A stretch of DNA of 64,000 bases from the NCBI GenBank assembly GCA_050303615.1, contig JBNLCC010000058.1:1-64000 (forward strand), given 5' to 3'. Numbering within the stretch: position 1 is the first letter of the stretch; the number at the start of each line of letters is the position of its first letter. Source of the stretch: CAZDXJ01 sp050303615 (GTDB taxonomy: Bacteria; Pseudomonadota; Gammaproteobacteria; Methylococcales; Methylomonadaceae). The position numbers and the translations under genes are program-made. The notes beneath the pieces were generated by a model. That model worked only from the letters and a program-made list of their open reading frames with translations. It had not been told where the DNA came from and did no database searches. Positions 44,261 through 53,702 of this stretch are shown here, piece after piece.

Positions 44261-47182
44261 AACCGGTTTTATCCCCTGGATATAATCTATCGATTCGACC
44301 GTCCGCGCCAATATCCGGCCGCAGTCTGTTAATAACGCCTGGATATTTTCCCGATGTTCGCGGATAGCCGATTCCAGCGCCAATGCATTCGCCTGAATAT
44401 CCTGTAATGCAAGATTGCCGGCCACTCCTTTAAGCGCATGAGCCAGCTCCTGAGCGGACTGTCTCTCCCCGTTTTGCAAAAAATCAGTTATACGAATGTT
44501 CGCATCGGCAAAACTTGTTTTAAAATCCAGAAGCAACCTACAATATAAATCGCTGTTGCCGCAGACATTCACAATGCCGGCTTGTACGTTGATGCCGGGT
44601 AGGTTATGCGGCAAAGGATTTTTACTGATAATTTCAGAGCGGCTAGCGGACAAGCCGGTCTTTGTTCCGGATAGTAACTTTCCTTCAACCGGGACGTTCG
44701 GGTTGATCGACAGACCCTCTTTGCGGCTGATCCATTTGATCAGTGTCGAATTGAGTTTATTTTCATCAATCGGCTTGGTTACAAAATCGTTCATACCAAA
44801 CTGCAGGCATTTTTCTTTTTCATCCGTCAACACATGAGCGGTCATCGCAATAATGGGTAAATCGTTAAATCGGGAGTCAGCGCGAATCATTTGAGTCGCC
44901 TGGTAACCATCCATATCCGGCATTTTTAGATCCATCAGCACTGCTTCAAACTGCTGCCGTTTAATCAACTCCACCGCTTCTTTCCCGTTATTTGCGATGG
45001 TTACGGCAAATCCGGCGTTTTGCAGGAAAGCTTCGGCAATTTGCTGATTAATCAATTGATCCTCAGCCAGAAGAATCTTAGCTCCCTTCACTTTATCCGA
45101 TAAGCAGTATTGCGTGTTTATCGTTTCAATGGGGCGGGGGCCAATTGAAGCTTGGGATTTGTCGAGCAGCTGCATTATGGTTTCCCACAGCATAAATTGC
45201 CCAACGGGTTTCATCAGGAAACCGCCGATTGAAATATCTTCACATCGGCTCATCACTTCTTCACGTCCGTATGCGGAAACCATGACCAGAGTGGGCATCC
45301 GGGCGATACGGGGGTTTTTTAGCATTTGCCGAATTGTCGCAATGCCGTCCATTTGCGGCATCTTCCAGTCCATCAGTATCAGCTGAAAGGGGTCGGCAAC
45401 AGCGCTGTTTTCCAGTAATTCAATTGCTTCGTAGCCTGATTTGGCCGTCGTCACAGCTAATGAAAACGATTCCAGATAGGTCTGCAGGATTTCCCTCGAA
45501 GTTGCACTGTCATCGACGACCAGGACCTTCATGTTTCTGAGATATTCGGGTACGGTTAGATGATTGCGTATCATCTTTTGTTTTTTTACGGCAAGAGTAA
45601 ACGTGAAGACACTGCCTTTGCCGGGTTCGCTGGCGACTTCGATCGTTCCGCCCATTTTTTCAACCAGACGTTTACAGATCACCAGTCCTAAACCGGTACC
45701 ACCGTATTTTCGGGTAGTCGAACTGTCCGCCTGGCTGAACGACTGAAATAATCCTGAAAGCTGCTCGGGGGTAAGTCCGATACCGGTATCCCGCACCGAA
45801 AAGCGTAGCATTAGCCGATTACTGTTAAAATCAATTTGCTCTGTATTGACATTGATTTCAACTTCGCCGGATTCGGTGAATTTTACGGCGTTGCCGGCCA
45901 AATTGAGCAGTACTTGTCCCAGTCGGAGAGGGTCGCCAATCAGCGCAAACGGAACATCGTTGGCGCAGCGAATATGTACTTTCAAACCTTTCTCTTCGGC
46001 GCTCATGCCGACAATTGATGATAGGTTTTTCAGTACATCCTCCAGATTGAAATCCACCTGCTCGATTTCTAGCTTACCCGCTTCAATTTTGGAAACATCC
46101 AGAATGTCGTTGATCACGCCCAGCAATACATAGGCTGAAGACTGCACTTTGCTTAAATAATCATATTGTTTGTCAGTTAATTCAGTTTTCAAGGTAAGCT
46201 GCGTCATGCCGAGAATTGCATTCATCGGTGTGCGAATTTCATGGCTTACCATAGAAAGAAATTCCGATTTACTTTTATAAGCTGCTACGGCCTGATCCCT
46301 GGCTTCAGCCAATTCCTTGGTTCGCTGCCTGACCTTTTGTTCCAGGGTTCGATTATAATCTTCAAGAATGTCGTACGAGGTTTTCAAATCCTTTGACATA
46401 TCGATAAAAGCGTTGCTCAATACACCGATTTCGTCTGCTGAGGTGACGTCGATTTTTTCAGCGGCTGCAAAGTTACCTTTAGCCAGTTCATTGACCTGGC
46501 TGGTTAAGTTTCTAAGCGGATTGGAAAATTTATTGGCTAATACGATAATGATAACGGTACCGAATACCACAAAAATAGCCGACGTTATTAACGATCTGAT
46601 GGCCATTTCATGGCTTTGGAGTATGATCTCCTTGCGTGAACTGGTAATTTCCCGGTTTAATCGGTCCAGTGAGAATCCCAGTCTTAACACGCCCCAGGGT
46701 TCCATGCTAACTTGCACAGGCGCGATAAATTCAATGAAGGAATGGCCGTTTTTTTGATATTCCTGGGTCACTTCACGTTGATGCCCAACCGCAAACAAGT
46801 CTTCATTGTCTTGCAACGTTTCCTGCTGCAATTCAGGATGCAGCGTATGAATATAAGCAGTCCCGGCCGCGCCCATTAAAATCGCGTACTGCAGATCCGG
46901 ATCGTCCTCGACGGCCCTATGTAGCAATTCGGAAACCATGGAAAGATTTACCGTGGCAATTCCGTGGCGAACCTGGTTGATCAAATTGGCTGATAGCGTT
47001 TTACCCCGGGCTGTTAATATAGTTCTCATCAAGGCAACCCTTTTTTCCAGCTCTTTTTCGAGAATTTCCTGCTGGGCCGCTATCTGCACAAAAGTTAAAA
47101 GCAACAGTAAACCGCCGATTAAACCAATCATGGTCACCAGGAGCTTTTTACGGATGCCGCTTTTAACGGTTTGTTCCTGCAT
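44255..47182 (-). CDS. hybrid histidine kinase with two receivers and Hpt (BarA-like layout)
   Basis: 975 residues. A membrane helix (about 14-35), a periplasmic sensor segment, a second helix (about 198-220) and HAMP precede a coiled coil. The kinase has MVSHEIRTPMNAILGMTQ, an ATPase domain with NLAGNAVKF and GTGLGLVICKRLVE, then two receivers (VLVVDDSATSRE and ILLAEDQLINQQ with VLMDLKMPDMDGY) and a C-terminal Hpt with LAHALKGVAGNLAL. Signal flows through His, Asp and Hpt to an unknown regulator. It is the last gene of an operon with two periplasmic binding proteins, which probably sense its ligand. Confidence 0.93.
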   Translation of the reverse strand: MQEQTVKSGIRKKLLVTMIGLIGGLLLLLTFVQIAAQQEILEKELEKRVALMRTILTARGKTLSANLINQVRHGIATVNLSMVSELLHRAVEDDPDLQYAILMGAAGTAYIHTLHPELQQETLQDNEDLFAVGHQREVTQEYQKNGHSFIEFIAPVQVSMEPWGVLRLGFSLDRLNREITSSRKEIILQSHEMAIRSLITSAIFVVFGTVIIIVLANKFSNPLRNLTSQVNELAKGNFAAAEKIDVTSADEIGVLSNAFIDMSKDLKTSYDILEDYNRTLEQKVRQRTKELAEARDQAVAAYKSKSEFLSMVSHEIRTPMNAILGMTQLTLKTELTDKQYDYLSKVQSSAYVLLGVINDILDVSKIEAGKLEIEQVDFNLEDVLKNLSSIVGMSAEEKGLKVHIRCANDVPFALIGDPLRLGQVLLNLAGNAVKFTESGEVEINVNTEQIDFNSNRLMLRFSVRDTGIGLTPEQLSGLFQSFSQADSSTTRKYGGTGLGLVICKRLVEKMGGTIEVASEPGKGSVFTFTLAVKKQKMIRNHLTVPEYLRNMKVLVVDDSATSREILQTYLESFSLAVTTAKSGYEAIELLENSAVADPFQLILMDWKMPQMDGIATIRQMLKNPRIARMPTLVMVSAYGREEVMSRCEDISIGGFLMKPVGQFMLWETIMQLLDKSQASIGPRPIETINTQYCLSDKVKGAKILLAEDQLINQQIAEAFLQNAGFAVTIANNGKEAVELIKRQQFEAVLMDLKMPDMDGYQATQMIRADSRFNDLPIIAMTAHVLTDEKEKCLQFGMNDFVTKPIDENKLNSTLIKWISRKEGLSINPNVPVEGKLLSGTKTGLSASRSEIISKNPLPHNLPGINVQAGIVNVCGNSDLYCRLLLDFKTSFADANIRITDFLQNGERQSAQELAHALKGVAGNLALQDIQANALALESAIREHRENIQALLTDCGRILARTVESIDYIQGIKPVL

Positions 47183-47190
47183 TTTTCGTC

Positions 47191-48165
47191 CTATTCGATT
47201 ATGCGGTTAACTGAATCCATCGCCTCGGCATTTAGCTCAATACCATATGCGCCTATTTTTTGCTTATTCAGGATAATTTGCGAACCTGCCGGGTGTAAAA
47301 CACGGTTCTCAATCGCACTGCCCGTCGCCAACTTGATGGCTATTTCCGCGGCCTGTCTTGCCATGGTGGGAATATCCGCAGAAATAGCCAGTGTTGCCCC
47401 TAAATCTGCGAAAACTTCACGGTAAGCAAAAACCGGCTTTTTAAACGCATTGCTTAGTTCTAAAATTTCGCTCACCGACTTCGGCGAAGACAGCGCCAAC
47501 GGCTCCGAAATCAACCATAATGCATCGACCTGGGGAAGAATTTTATTCAGCGCGGGCAACAATCCGTCCGTTTTGCTGATCGTTTCACCGATTATATCGA
47601 TATTTAACTCCCTGCCTGCTTCAACCGCACTTTCCAACCATTCCTTATTATAGAGTTCGCTATATATAATGCCTATTTTTTTGATTTGCGGAAAAAAATA
47701 ACGATATATCGTCAACTGCATGCCGGCTGGCAGTTCATTGGCTATACCGTAACTGGACGGCGTCACCTCAAACCGTTGCCAGTTGATTATCGACGAAAAA
47801 ATAATTTTACGGTTAGCAAATATATTTTGTGCCACATTATAGGCTTTAGAACCGATTGCGTAGATGATATCGGATTTTGTGTCGCGCAATGACTTTTCAA
47901 ATTCCGCTGTCATCGAAAAATTTCCGTCGCCCAGGTCGAAGCTTACTGTTTTGCCCGGATAACTGGATTCAAAAGTGCTTTGCGCCAACCGGTATTTCAA
48001 GACCGACAGATCGGAATTGAGTATGATGACATCGCCGTGGCCGGCTGCAAACACCCATTGATTTGCTGAAACCAGAAGCAACAACAAAACGAAAATTCTG
48101 AATTTGTCGGATATCGCACGAATTGCTGCGGCTATCAATCGATTGGCGATTACATGATTATTCAT
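47191..48165 (-). CDS. ABC-type substrate-binding protein (ABC_sub_bind family)
   Basis: 324 residues. A hydrophobic N-terminal segment (about 24-41) serves as a signal or anchor. The mature domain has two Rossmann-like lobes (IIYAIGSKAYNVAQ, KKIGIIYSELYNKEW, VDALWLISEPLAL, KPVFAYREVFADLGATLAIS), as in the PF04392-type ABC_sub_bind proteins. No permease or ATPase is nearby; instead its gene is between another binding protein and a hybrid kinase. Its ATG overlaps the upstream TGA (TGATG), so translation is coupled. A sensory rather than transport role is inferred. Confidence 0.8.
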   Translation of the reverse strand: MNNHVIANRLIAAAIRAISDKFRIFVLLLLLVSANQWVFAAGHGDVIILNSDLSVLKYRLAQSTFESSYPGKTVSFDLGDGNFSMTAEFEKSLRDTKSDIIYAIGSKAYNVAQNIFANRKIIFSSIINWQRFEVTPSSYGIANELPAGMQLTIYRYFFPQIKKIGIIYSELYNKEWLESAVEAGRELNIDIIGETISKTDGLLPALNKILPQVDALWLISEPLALSSPKSVSEILELSNAFKKPVFAYREVFADLGATLAISADIPTMARQAAEIAIKLATGSAIENRVLHPAGSQIILNKQKIGAYGIELNAEAMDSVNRIIE

Positions 48166-49007
48166 CAGAACTCCTCTTCCTTAAGTGACTGCAAAACATC
48201 AATTTCCGAATCGGTCAGTTTTCTCCAGCCGTCAAGTCCCAACATTTTAAGCTCGTCACCTGTTTTGCCGCCCTTCGCCATTTTTTCCAAAATGTCGAGC
48301 AGTTTATAACTCTGCTGGGTGGCTTGTCGGGAAATCGCCGCAATAGTCAGGAATTTTTCCTGGCTGGTGCCGAGCCGATTTAACATACGGTATAGTTTAA
48401 AATTGATTTTTTTTAGTTTTTCAAGACTTTTTTCACTGGTCAAAGCGGCGTCAGCCATGCCGAAACCGACGGACATTAATGCATCGATATCTTTCGGAAC
48501 TAATAAAATTTTAAAGCTGTCCAGAATTTTCCGGTTTTTACTGCCCAGAATATGGCGGAGTATATTTTTGCTGTATTGAATGTTTCCGGCGACTGCGACG
48601 ACCCTCCCCCGCAGCATTGAAAAGTCTTTAATCCGGGTGTTTACCGAGAGAATTTTTTTTTGGGTGACTTTACCATCGGCAACGCCGATCAAAACCGGTT
48701 TGATGGCGAATTGTTTATGCAAGGCCTGAAAATGCCAACTGGAGAGTAGATATACCCCCTCATGGCCGTTACGGATTGTGCTTTCGAACACTTCCTTGTT
48801 ATCAAAGGGCTGAAATTGGTATTTGCCTGATTTGGCAAGATAATTATCGAATACAAACTTCAACGAAACTAAATTGTTGATGTTGGTTTCGGGATTGTAA
48901 AAAAAAATCGAATTTTGCGGTGCTTCCGCAACGGCTGGGGTTTGCAGGCAAAAAAACAACACCGGAAAAAGCAGTGCAAACCGGATTGTATCAATTAAAT
49001 TGCCCAT
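48165..49007 (-). CDS. PhnD-like periplasmic substrate-binding protein
   Basis: 280 residues. A signal peptide ends near VAEA. The mature protein resembles PhnD/SsuA-type binding proteins, with FDNKEVFESTIRNGHEGVYLLSSWHFQAL, a hinge at LRGRVVAVAGNIQYS and DALMSVGFGMADAALTSEKSLEKL. Ligand unknown. It is the first gene of the operon leading to the hybrid kinase, with no transporter genes, so it probably reports a solute to the kinase. A long leader with a possible hairpin lies upstream. Confidence 0.8.
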   Translation of the reverse strand: MGNLIDTIRFALLFPVLFFCLQTPAVAEAPQNSIFFYNPETNINNLVSLKFVFDNYLAKSGKYQFQPFDNKEVFESTIRNGHEGVYLLSSWHFQALHKQFAIKPVLIGVADGKVTQKKILSVNTRIKDFSMLRGRVVAVAGNIQYSKNILRHILGSKNRKILDSFKILLVPKDIDALMSVGFGMADAALTSEKSLEKLKKINFKLYRMLNRLGTSQEKFLTIAAISRQATQQSYKLLDILEKMAKGGKTGDELKMLGLDGWRKLTDSEIDVLQSLKEEEF

Positions 49008-49479
49008 TTCGATTCTAAACGCGCCTAATTATCGAGATAAAACTTCCGTCGAATTTTAAGTTGCAGAACAAAAAACGACTTGTTTTTTTGACCATCTCTT
49101 ATATGCTTTAGAGAGTCGTTCAAAACCGCCATGATAATAAAAAAATTGGCTTTTAGGGTTTTGGGGGGAACTACATCCATCAACAAAATATATGACTCAA
49201 AATTTATTGTGGAACTTTTTCCCTTATTTTAATCCAGTGTAGTTGCAATACCTAGCGCTATTAAATGCACTATACCCTTAACGTTAAAATTTAGTATCCG
49301 CTTATTGTTGCTGTAATTCAATTGGTTTTCGCTATTTGAACCGGTTTTATCAGTGTTTTTATTGATTGGAATCGCGCTGTTTGTACTGCGTGAGGCCAAA
49401 ACAAACAGCGGTTTCCGGCAGCGGTTCGACCGCAATAGCTTGTTCGGCTTTTAATAATAACGACATCATGGGGGGAACA
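49008..49479. other. divergent intergenic region with possible leader hairpin
   Basis: About 470 bases, AT-rich, between the sensory operon (minus) and the cyclase-like pair (plus). On the minus strand AACGACT (49114-49120) and AGTCGTT (49074-49080) can pair around an inner AGAGA/TCTCT stem. T residues follow directly, resembling an attenuator or terminator in the leader of the PhnD-like gene. The rest holds no gene I can support. Confidence 0.4.
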
Positions 49480-50442
49480 ATGAAACTGACACCGATCAAA
49501 GATTGCAATACTTTTTTTATTCTGATTTGCATACTCGTCATTCCTTCTATATTGACATTATTGCAGATCGAGACACCGAGAGGATTCGTTAAACCGGTCA
49601 GCGGTTCATCGCCATTGGGTTATACCTGGAGCCTTTCGCTATTCATCATACCTCTTCTGGCAATTCTGACCTGGCTAAATTTCTATCACCGCCAGAAAAT
49701 TATTCGTAAAAGCTTTTGGGTCGCATTGCTGGTACTCATTCCGTTGGGCTTTATTCTGGACCTGTTTTTCGGCCTGACTTTTTTCACTTTTGTGAATTCC
49801 GGTGCAACGCTGCAAATTTATGTTCCGGGTTTCGATATCGAACAGCAGCGTTGGCTGCCGGAATTGCCGATCGAGGAATTTTTGTTTTATCTCTCCGGTT
49901 TTGTCGCCGTGCTGTTAATTTATATCTGGTGTGATGAATACTGGCTTGCCGCCTATAACGTTCCCGATTACACACAGGAAAGCAAAATACTCAATAAAAT
50001 CGTCATTTTTCATCCTTTATCGGTGTTGATCGGACTGCTGTTAATTAGCATCGCGGTGCTCTATAAAAACCTCGTCCCCCATCCCTATCAGGGAGGATTC
50101 CCCGGCTACTTCACTTTTCTGGTGATAGCCAGCTTCATTCCTTCCGCCGCATTTTTTAAAGTTACCCGCCTGTTTATCAACTGGCGTGCCTTCAGTTGCA
50201 CTTTTTTTTTCGTGCTGTTGATCAGCCTGCTCTGGGAGGCAACGCTCGCAACACCTTATCAATGGTGGGGTTACCAATATAACCAGATGCTCGGCATAAC
50301 TATCAGCGCTTGGTCTGAATTGCCGATAGAAGCGGTTTTGGTGTGGATGGCGGTAACATTCACCACGGTGATTATTTACGAAGTAATCAAAATCTGGTTG
50401 TATTCGGAAAAAAACATCAAGCAAGCATTTTTCGGCAAATAA
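49480..50442 (+). CDS. lycopene-cyclase-domain-like membrane protein
   Basis: 320 residues from the ATG at 49480, with GGGGGAAC 1-8 bases upstream; a start at 49366 would add unrelated sequence. About nine membrane helices occur. Two motifs in equivalent places of two halves read LPELPIEEFLFYL (PIEE at 129-132) and WSELPIEAVLVWM (PIEA at 282-285). Such duplicated PxEE motifs mark the heterodimer-type carotenoid cyclases (CrtYc/CrtYd, CarR). Here the second copy lacks the second Glu. The product is probably a terpenoid-cyclase-like enzyme in the inner membrane; substrate unknown. Confidence 0.6.
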   Translation: MKLTPIKDCNTFFILICILVIPSILTLLQIETPRGFVKPVSGSSPLGYTWSLSLFIIPLLAILTWLNFYHRQKIIRKSFWVALLVLIPLGFILDLFFGLTFFTFVNSGATLQIYVPGFDIEQQRWLPELPIEEFLFYLSGFVAVLLIYIWCDEYWLAAYNVPDYTQESKILNKIVIFHPLSVLIGLLLISIAVLYKNLVPHPYQGGFPGYFTFLVIASFIPSAAFFKVTRLFINWRAFSCTFFFVLLISLLWEATLATPYQWWGYQYNQMLGITISAWSELPIEAVLVWMAVTFTTVIIYEVIKIWLYSEKNIKQAFFGK

Positions 50443-50459
50443 TACCAAAGTGAACAGTA

Positions 50460-51125
50460 ATGATGATAACAATAGATAGCCGGTTAAAATTCGTCATACT
50501 TACCATAGTGCTCAGCTTGGTAAGCGATTTAATAGCGTGGTGGCTGCATACCGGCTGGATTGGGGCAGCCATCATCACCAGCGTGCTCAATGCGCTGATA
50601 ATAGGTTACATCATCAGCACAAAGGATAAGCTCTTAGCTAGATTGTTCTTTTTTGGAATTTTGGTTGGTTTTGGCGAATTGCCGTCCGATTACCTTGCCG
50701 TCGCAGTGCAACAAACCCTGGTTTATGCCCCCGATGAACCATTTATATGGAAATCGCCCTTTTATATGCCTTTTTCATGGGCTGTTGTCATGGTGCAAAT
50801 CGGCTACATCGCCTTATGGATGATACGGCACTGGGGGTTAACAACGGCAACCGTCTTAACCGGGATTCTCGGCGGTATCAATTTGCCGACCTATGAATTT
50901 ATCGCCAAACAGGCCGATTTTTGGTATTACCAAAATTGTCCTATGGTGTTTTTCGATTCGACACCGGTTTATGTTATTGCCGGAGAAGTGTTAATCACAT
51001 TGAGTCTTCCGGTCATTCTGCACCAGGTACAAAAGTGCCGTATGATCACCATCGCCGGTTGGGCGGTATTGGAAGCGCTGTGGATGGTAATTGCAACGAC
51101 CATCGCATACCGCTTATTCGGCTGA
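50460..51125 (+). CDS. hypothetical multi-pass membrane protein
   Basis: 221 residues with seven likely membrane helices. Conserved-looking polar residues lie in or near helices: VGFGELPSDYLAV, EPFIWKSPFYMPFSWAVVMVQIGY and NLPTYEFIAKQADFWYY. It is 17 bp downstream of the cyclase-like gene and probably co-transcribed. I do not recognise the family. Its helix pattern with embedded Glu, Asp and Tyr suggests an enzyme rather than a transporter, perhaps a partner in the same lipid or terpenoid pathway, but that is inference. Confidence 0.65.
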   Translation: MMITIDSRLKFVILTIVLSLVSDLIAWWLHTGWIGAAIITSVLNALIIGYIISTKDKLLARLFFFGILVGFGELPSDYLAVAVQQTLVYAPDEPFIWKSPFYMPFSWAVVMVQIGYIALWMIRHWGLTTATVLTGILGGINLPTYEFIAKQADFWYYQNCPMVFFDSTPVYVIAGEVLITLSLPVILHQVQKCRMITIAGWAVLEALWMVIATTIAYRLFG

Positions 51126-51192
51126 TGCAAGGGGAATCCGCCCGGCAAAAAAATTTTACCACCGCCCGCTTAAAGTACTCAGATTATCGGCG

Positions 51193-53226
51193 CTAGTAGC
51201 GCAAACTGACCTGGCCGTAAAAACCCCGCGGTACTTCGATAGTTAAACCGTTTTCCTTGAGTTCGGCGTGGCTGTTATGCAGTAAATTCTGTCCGACCAA
51301 GGCGAGTTCCAGGATTTTTACCGGTTTCCAGCCTAACCGTACATCTAGTTCGGCATAGCCGCTAGTATCCACGGAGGGCAATTTATCCACATATCGCAAA
51401 AAGGCATCCAGTTGCAAATTGTGCGGCAGATCCATTGATGATTTAAGCGTAAATTGGTGATGCGGTGATTCTCCTTCGATCTTCTCGGCAATGGACTCGG
51501 AAGCGGGATCACTGCTGTGAACCTGGATTTGTAAAAAACTATAACTGCCCTGCAGACGCCACCATGCCATTGCCTGCCATTGCGTCATCATTTCGACGCC
51601 ATAGGTTTCGCCATACAGACTATTGCCGGCGAATATTGGAACCACAACATGCGGAGGTCCTGCGTCGGTTTCGATAAAAGCAGAGCCCAAGTCGCCGCTG
51701 CGCAGCCGGTCATAGTCGTTATAAAAAGTCGCGATATCAACGGATATCGTATCCACAGGCTGAATACGGTAGCCCAGTTCGTAGGCGACCAGCTCCTCGC
51801 TTTCAAAACCGCTGTTGCCTTGCCCGACCAAAAATGTATCGGGGGAAAGCTGACTGATATATGCCGCTTGGAGATTATGTTCCAAACGATTCGGAATACG
51901 TACCGCGCGTGAAATTGCGGCCCAAACAGCCTGCCGGTTATCCGGCGTATAAATGAGGCGCCCGTTCGGCTGTATTTCAAACCCGCTGAAGTCATTATGT
52001 TCAAACTTTGAACCGGCAATAAACTTCAACGTATCGGGAATAACAGTGATTTCATCCTGGATAAAAGCACTGTACTTTTGATAATTACGTTTTTCCGGGT
52101 CGAATGAAAAATTAATCGCATTTTTTATTTCATCAGAGATATATCGATAACCGAGACCCCAGGTGAATTGCTGCCGATCACCGAAACGGAAATCATGCTG
52201 GAAATCAAGATCGAATGTCCTGACGGTACTTTGCAGCGATTGATCGATGGTCGTATAAGAGGTTTTATCGTCGGTCTGATCGTAATAGAGTTGCAGCCTC
52301 ATATTCGACGTATCAGAAAACATGTGCTGCCATCTACCGAGTATATTGCCTCCGGAAAAATCTTCGCCGGTTTCACCTAGAAACGTGAAAGGCGGCAATG
52401 GCGCGGTGGTATTCTGTAAAGCACCGCCGTTGCCGTTATAGATATCGCCTTGCAAGGTCAGCAAATCTTGCGCTGTTACCTGCGAGTCAGCCCGAAATCC
52501 GCCTTGCAGACTTTCCCAGCTGTCTTTGGCACTGTCGCCGGACGACAATTGGAAATCACCGCGGTTGAAATATTTTATATAGCCCCGGTAATGCGTTTTC
52601 TCGCCGATTTTTCCCCCGTAACGTAATGCCGTAAATCCCCTTTCCTTATTGCCGGCTCCCGCCGTAGCATAGAGTCCCTGGGATTCAATAGCGCTTTTGG
52701 TGATAACGTTAATCACCCCGTTGACGGCATTGGAACCCCACATGGCGGCCCCAGGTCCCCTAATGACTTCGATTTTAGCAACGTCTTCCAGCAAAACGTC
52801 CCTGGTGCGCCAGATCGTTCCCGAAAAAATCGGATTATATACGGTCCTGCCGTCTATCATCACCAATAATTTGTTAGCCTCTCTGCCGTCGATAAAACCG
52901 CGGGAGGAAATAGCCCAAACATTGGCGTTAATCCGCGCAACCTGTAGACCGGGAACCATGCGCAGTGCCTCCGGAATAGACGTGGCCCCGGAACGGTGTA
53001 TATCTTCATTGGTAATGACATAAACTGCCGCCGGGGTATCGAGCACCTTTTGTTCTCTACGCGAAGCGGAAAAGATCATGGTTTCCGCCTGCAGCCAGCT
53101 GAGCTCATCTCGCAGCGATTGCACCGCTTCCTGTTTATCTAATGCCGGTACGGAATCGGCATAAACCGGTATTGAGCCGCAACGTACGGCGGCGGCAAGG
53201 ATTAAAAAAAGTACATTTTTTTGCAT
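51193..53226 (-). CDS. TonB-dependent outer-membrane receptor
   Basis: 677 residues from the ATG at 53226, which opens a signal peptide (MQKNVLFLILAAAV); a GTG at 53244 would add six unlikely residues. The plug has VYVITNEDIHRSGATSIPEALRMVPGLQVARI and IEVIRGPGAAMWGSNAVNGVINVITK. The barrel ends in FYGQVSLRY with the terminal aromatic expected of outer-membrane proteins. It imports a siderophore, cobalamin or other ligand using TonB; the ligand is not apparent. It converges on the cyclase-like pair. Confidence 0.93.
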   Translation of the reverse strand: MQKNVLFLILAAAVRCGSIPVYADSVPALDKQEAVQSLRDELSWLQAETMIFSASRREQKVLDTPAAVYVITNEDIHRSGATSIPEALRMVPGLQVARINANVWAISSRGFIDGREANKLLVMIDGRTVYNPIFSGTIWRTRDVLLEDVAKIEVIRGPGAAMWGSNAVNGVINVITKSAIESQGLYATAGAGNKERGFTALRYGGKIGEKTHYRGYIKYFNRGDFQLSSGDSAKDSWESLQGGFRADSQVTAQDLLTLQGDIYNGNGGALQNTTAPLPPFTFLGETGEDFSGGNILGRWQHMFSDTSNMRLQLYYDQTDDKTSYTTIDQSLQSTVRTFDLDFQHDFRFGDRQQFTWGLGYRYISDEIKNAINFSFDPEKRNYQKYSAFIQDEITVIPDTLKFIAGSKFEHNDFSGFEIQPNGRLIYTPDNRQAVWAAISRAVRIPNRLEHNLQAAYISQLSPDTFLVGQGNSGFESEELVAYELGYRIQPVDTISVDIATFYNDYDRLRSGDLGSAFIETDAGPPHVVVPIFAGNSLYGETYGVEMMTQWQAMAWWRLQGSYSFLQIQVHSSDPASESIAEKIEGESPHHQFTLKSSMDLPHNLQLDAFLRYVDKLPSVDTSGYAELDVRLGWKPVKILELALVGQNLLHNSHAELKENGLTIEVPRGFYGQVSLRY

Positions 53227-53464
53227 GGCCCGAAAATTAATCACTTTTTTAGATTAGCGCAGCAGCATAGGGCTCATGGTAAGGAGGGGTATATGAATTA
53301 TTAGTGTAAGCAATAGACAAGCCTCACCCAAATAGAACAGTAATGGTTAAACTGATATTTTAGTATGCTAATCCTTATTGTGCCTGAATGCGGATAACCG
53401 AAAATAGAAGTCATTCAAGATTCCCAATTTTGAACTTCAAGGGTAAAAGCACATTCTACCGGAT

Positions 53465-53482
53465 AATAGCACAGCTGCTATT
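53465..53482. repeat. 18-nt inverted repeat, possible operator
   Basis: AATAGCA and TGCTATT arms flank CAGC. It lies about 240 bases upstream of the TonB receptor start, in the 53245-53580 gap, where no gene is found. No T-run follows on either strand, so a protein-binding site is more likely than a terminator. The evidence is the symmetry alone. Confidence 0.3.
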
Positions 53483-53580
53483 GCCAATGACAACCAACCA
53501 TGCAAAAATTGTAATTTTCCGCTATATTTGGAGTACCGTTTGTTCAGAGAAACATTGAATTAGTTAAATTGATTGACAAA

Positions 53581-53618
53581 TAAAAAACCCCCAAAGCAAA
53601 GGAGTGGTACTTTGGGGG
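53581..53618 (-). terminator. rho-independent terminator after polA and the sRNA
   Basis: On the minus strand CCCCCAAAG (53610-53618) pairs with CTTTGGGGG (53588-53596) over nine base pairs with a 13-base loop, followed by TTTTTTA (53587-53581). It ends the small RNA described next and would also stop readthrough from polA. It is the strongest terminator in the window. Confidence 0.85.
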
Positions 53619-53697
53619 CCAACCCGTAGATGGGTCTTAGGAAAGAACCTCCTCATGTTAAGGGGGAAATGATGAGGTCCAGCGTCGTTCCAGACGC
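53581..53697 (-). ncRNA. candidate small RNA downstream of polA
   Basis: About 117 nt of dense secondary structure read in the polA direction. It starts with hairpin GCGTC/GACGC (53682-53697) with loop TGGAAC, then hairpin CCTCAT/ATGAGG (53651-53677) whose loop holds TTTCCCCCTT, then a small ACCC/GGGT hairpin (53622-53635), then the terminator. An upstream TGTCATAAT (53703-53711) is an extended -10 element at the right distance for a start near 53697. The position after polA equals that of Spot 42 in enterobacteria and ErsA in pseudomonads. No ORF of note lies within it. Confidence 0.6.
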
Positions 53698-53702
53698 GTA
53701 AC

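Noticed and set aside
53293..53308. AAGGAGGGG followed by ATG-AAT-TAT-TAG as a minimal ORF upstream of the TonB receptor
   Set aside because: It encodes three residues on the strand opposite the receptor gene. The Shine-Dalgarno match alone is not evidence of function.
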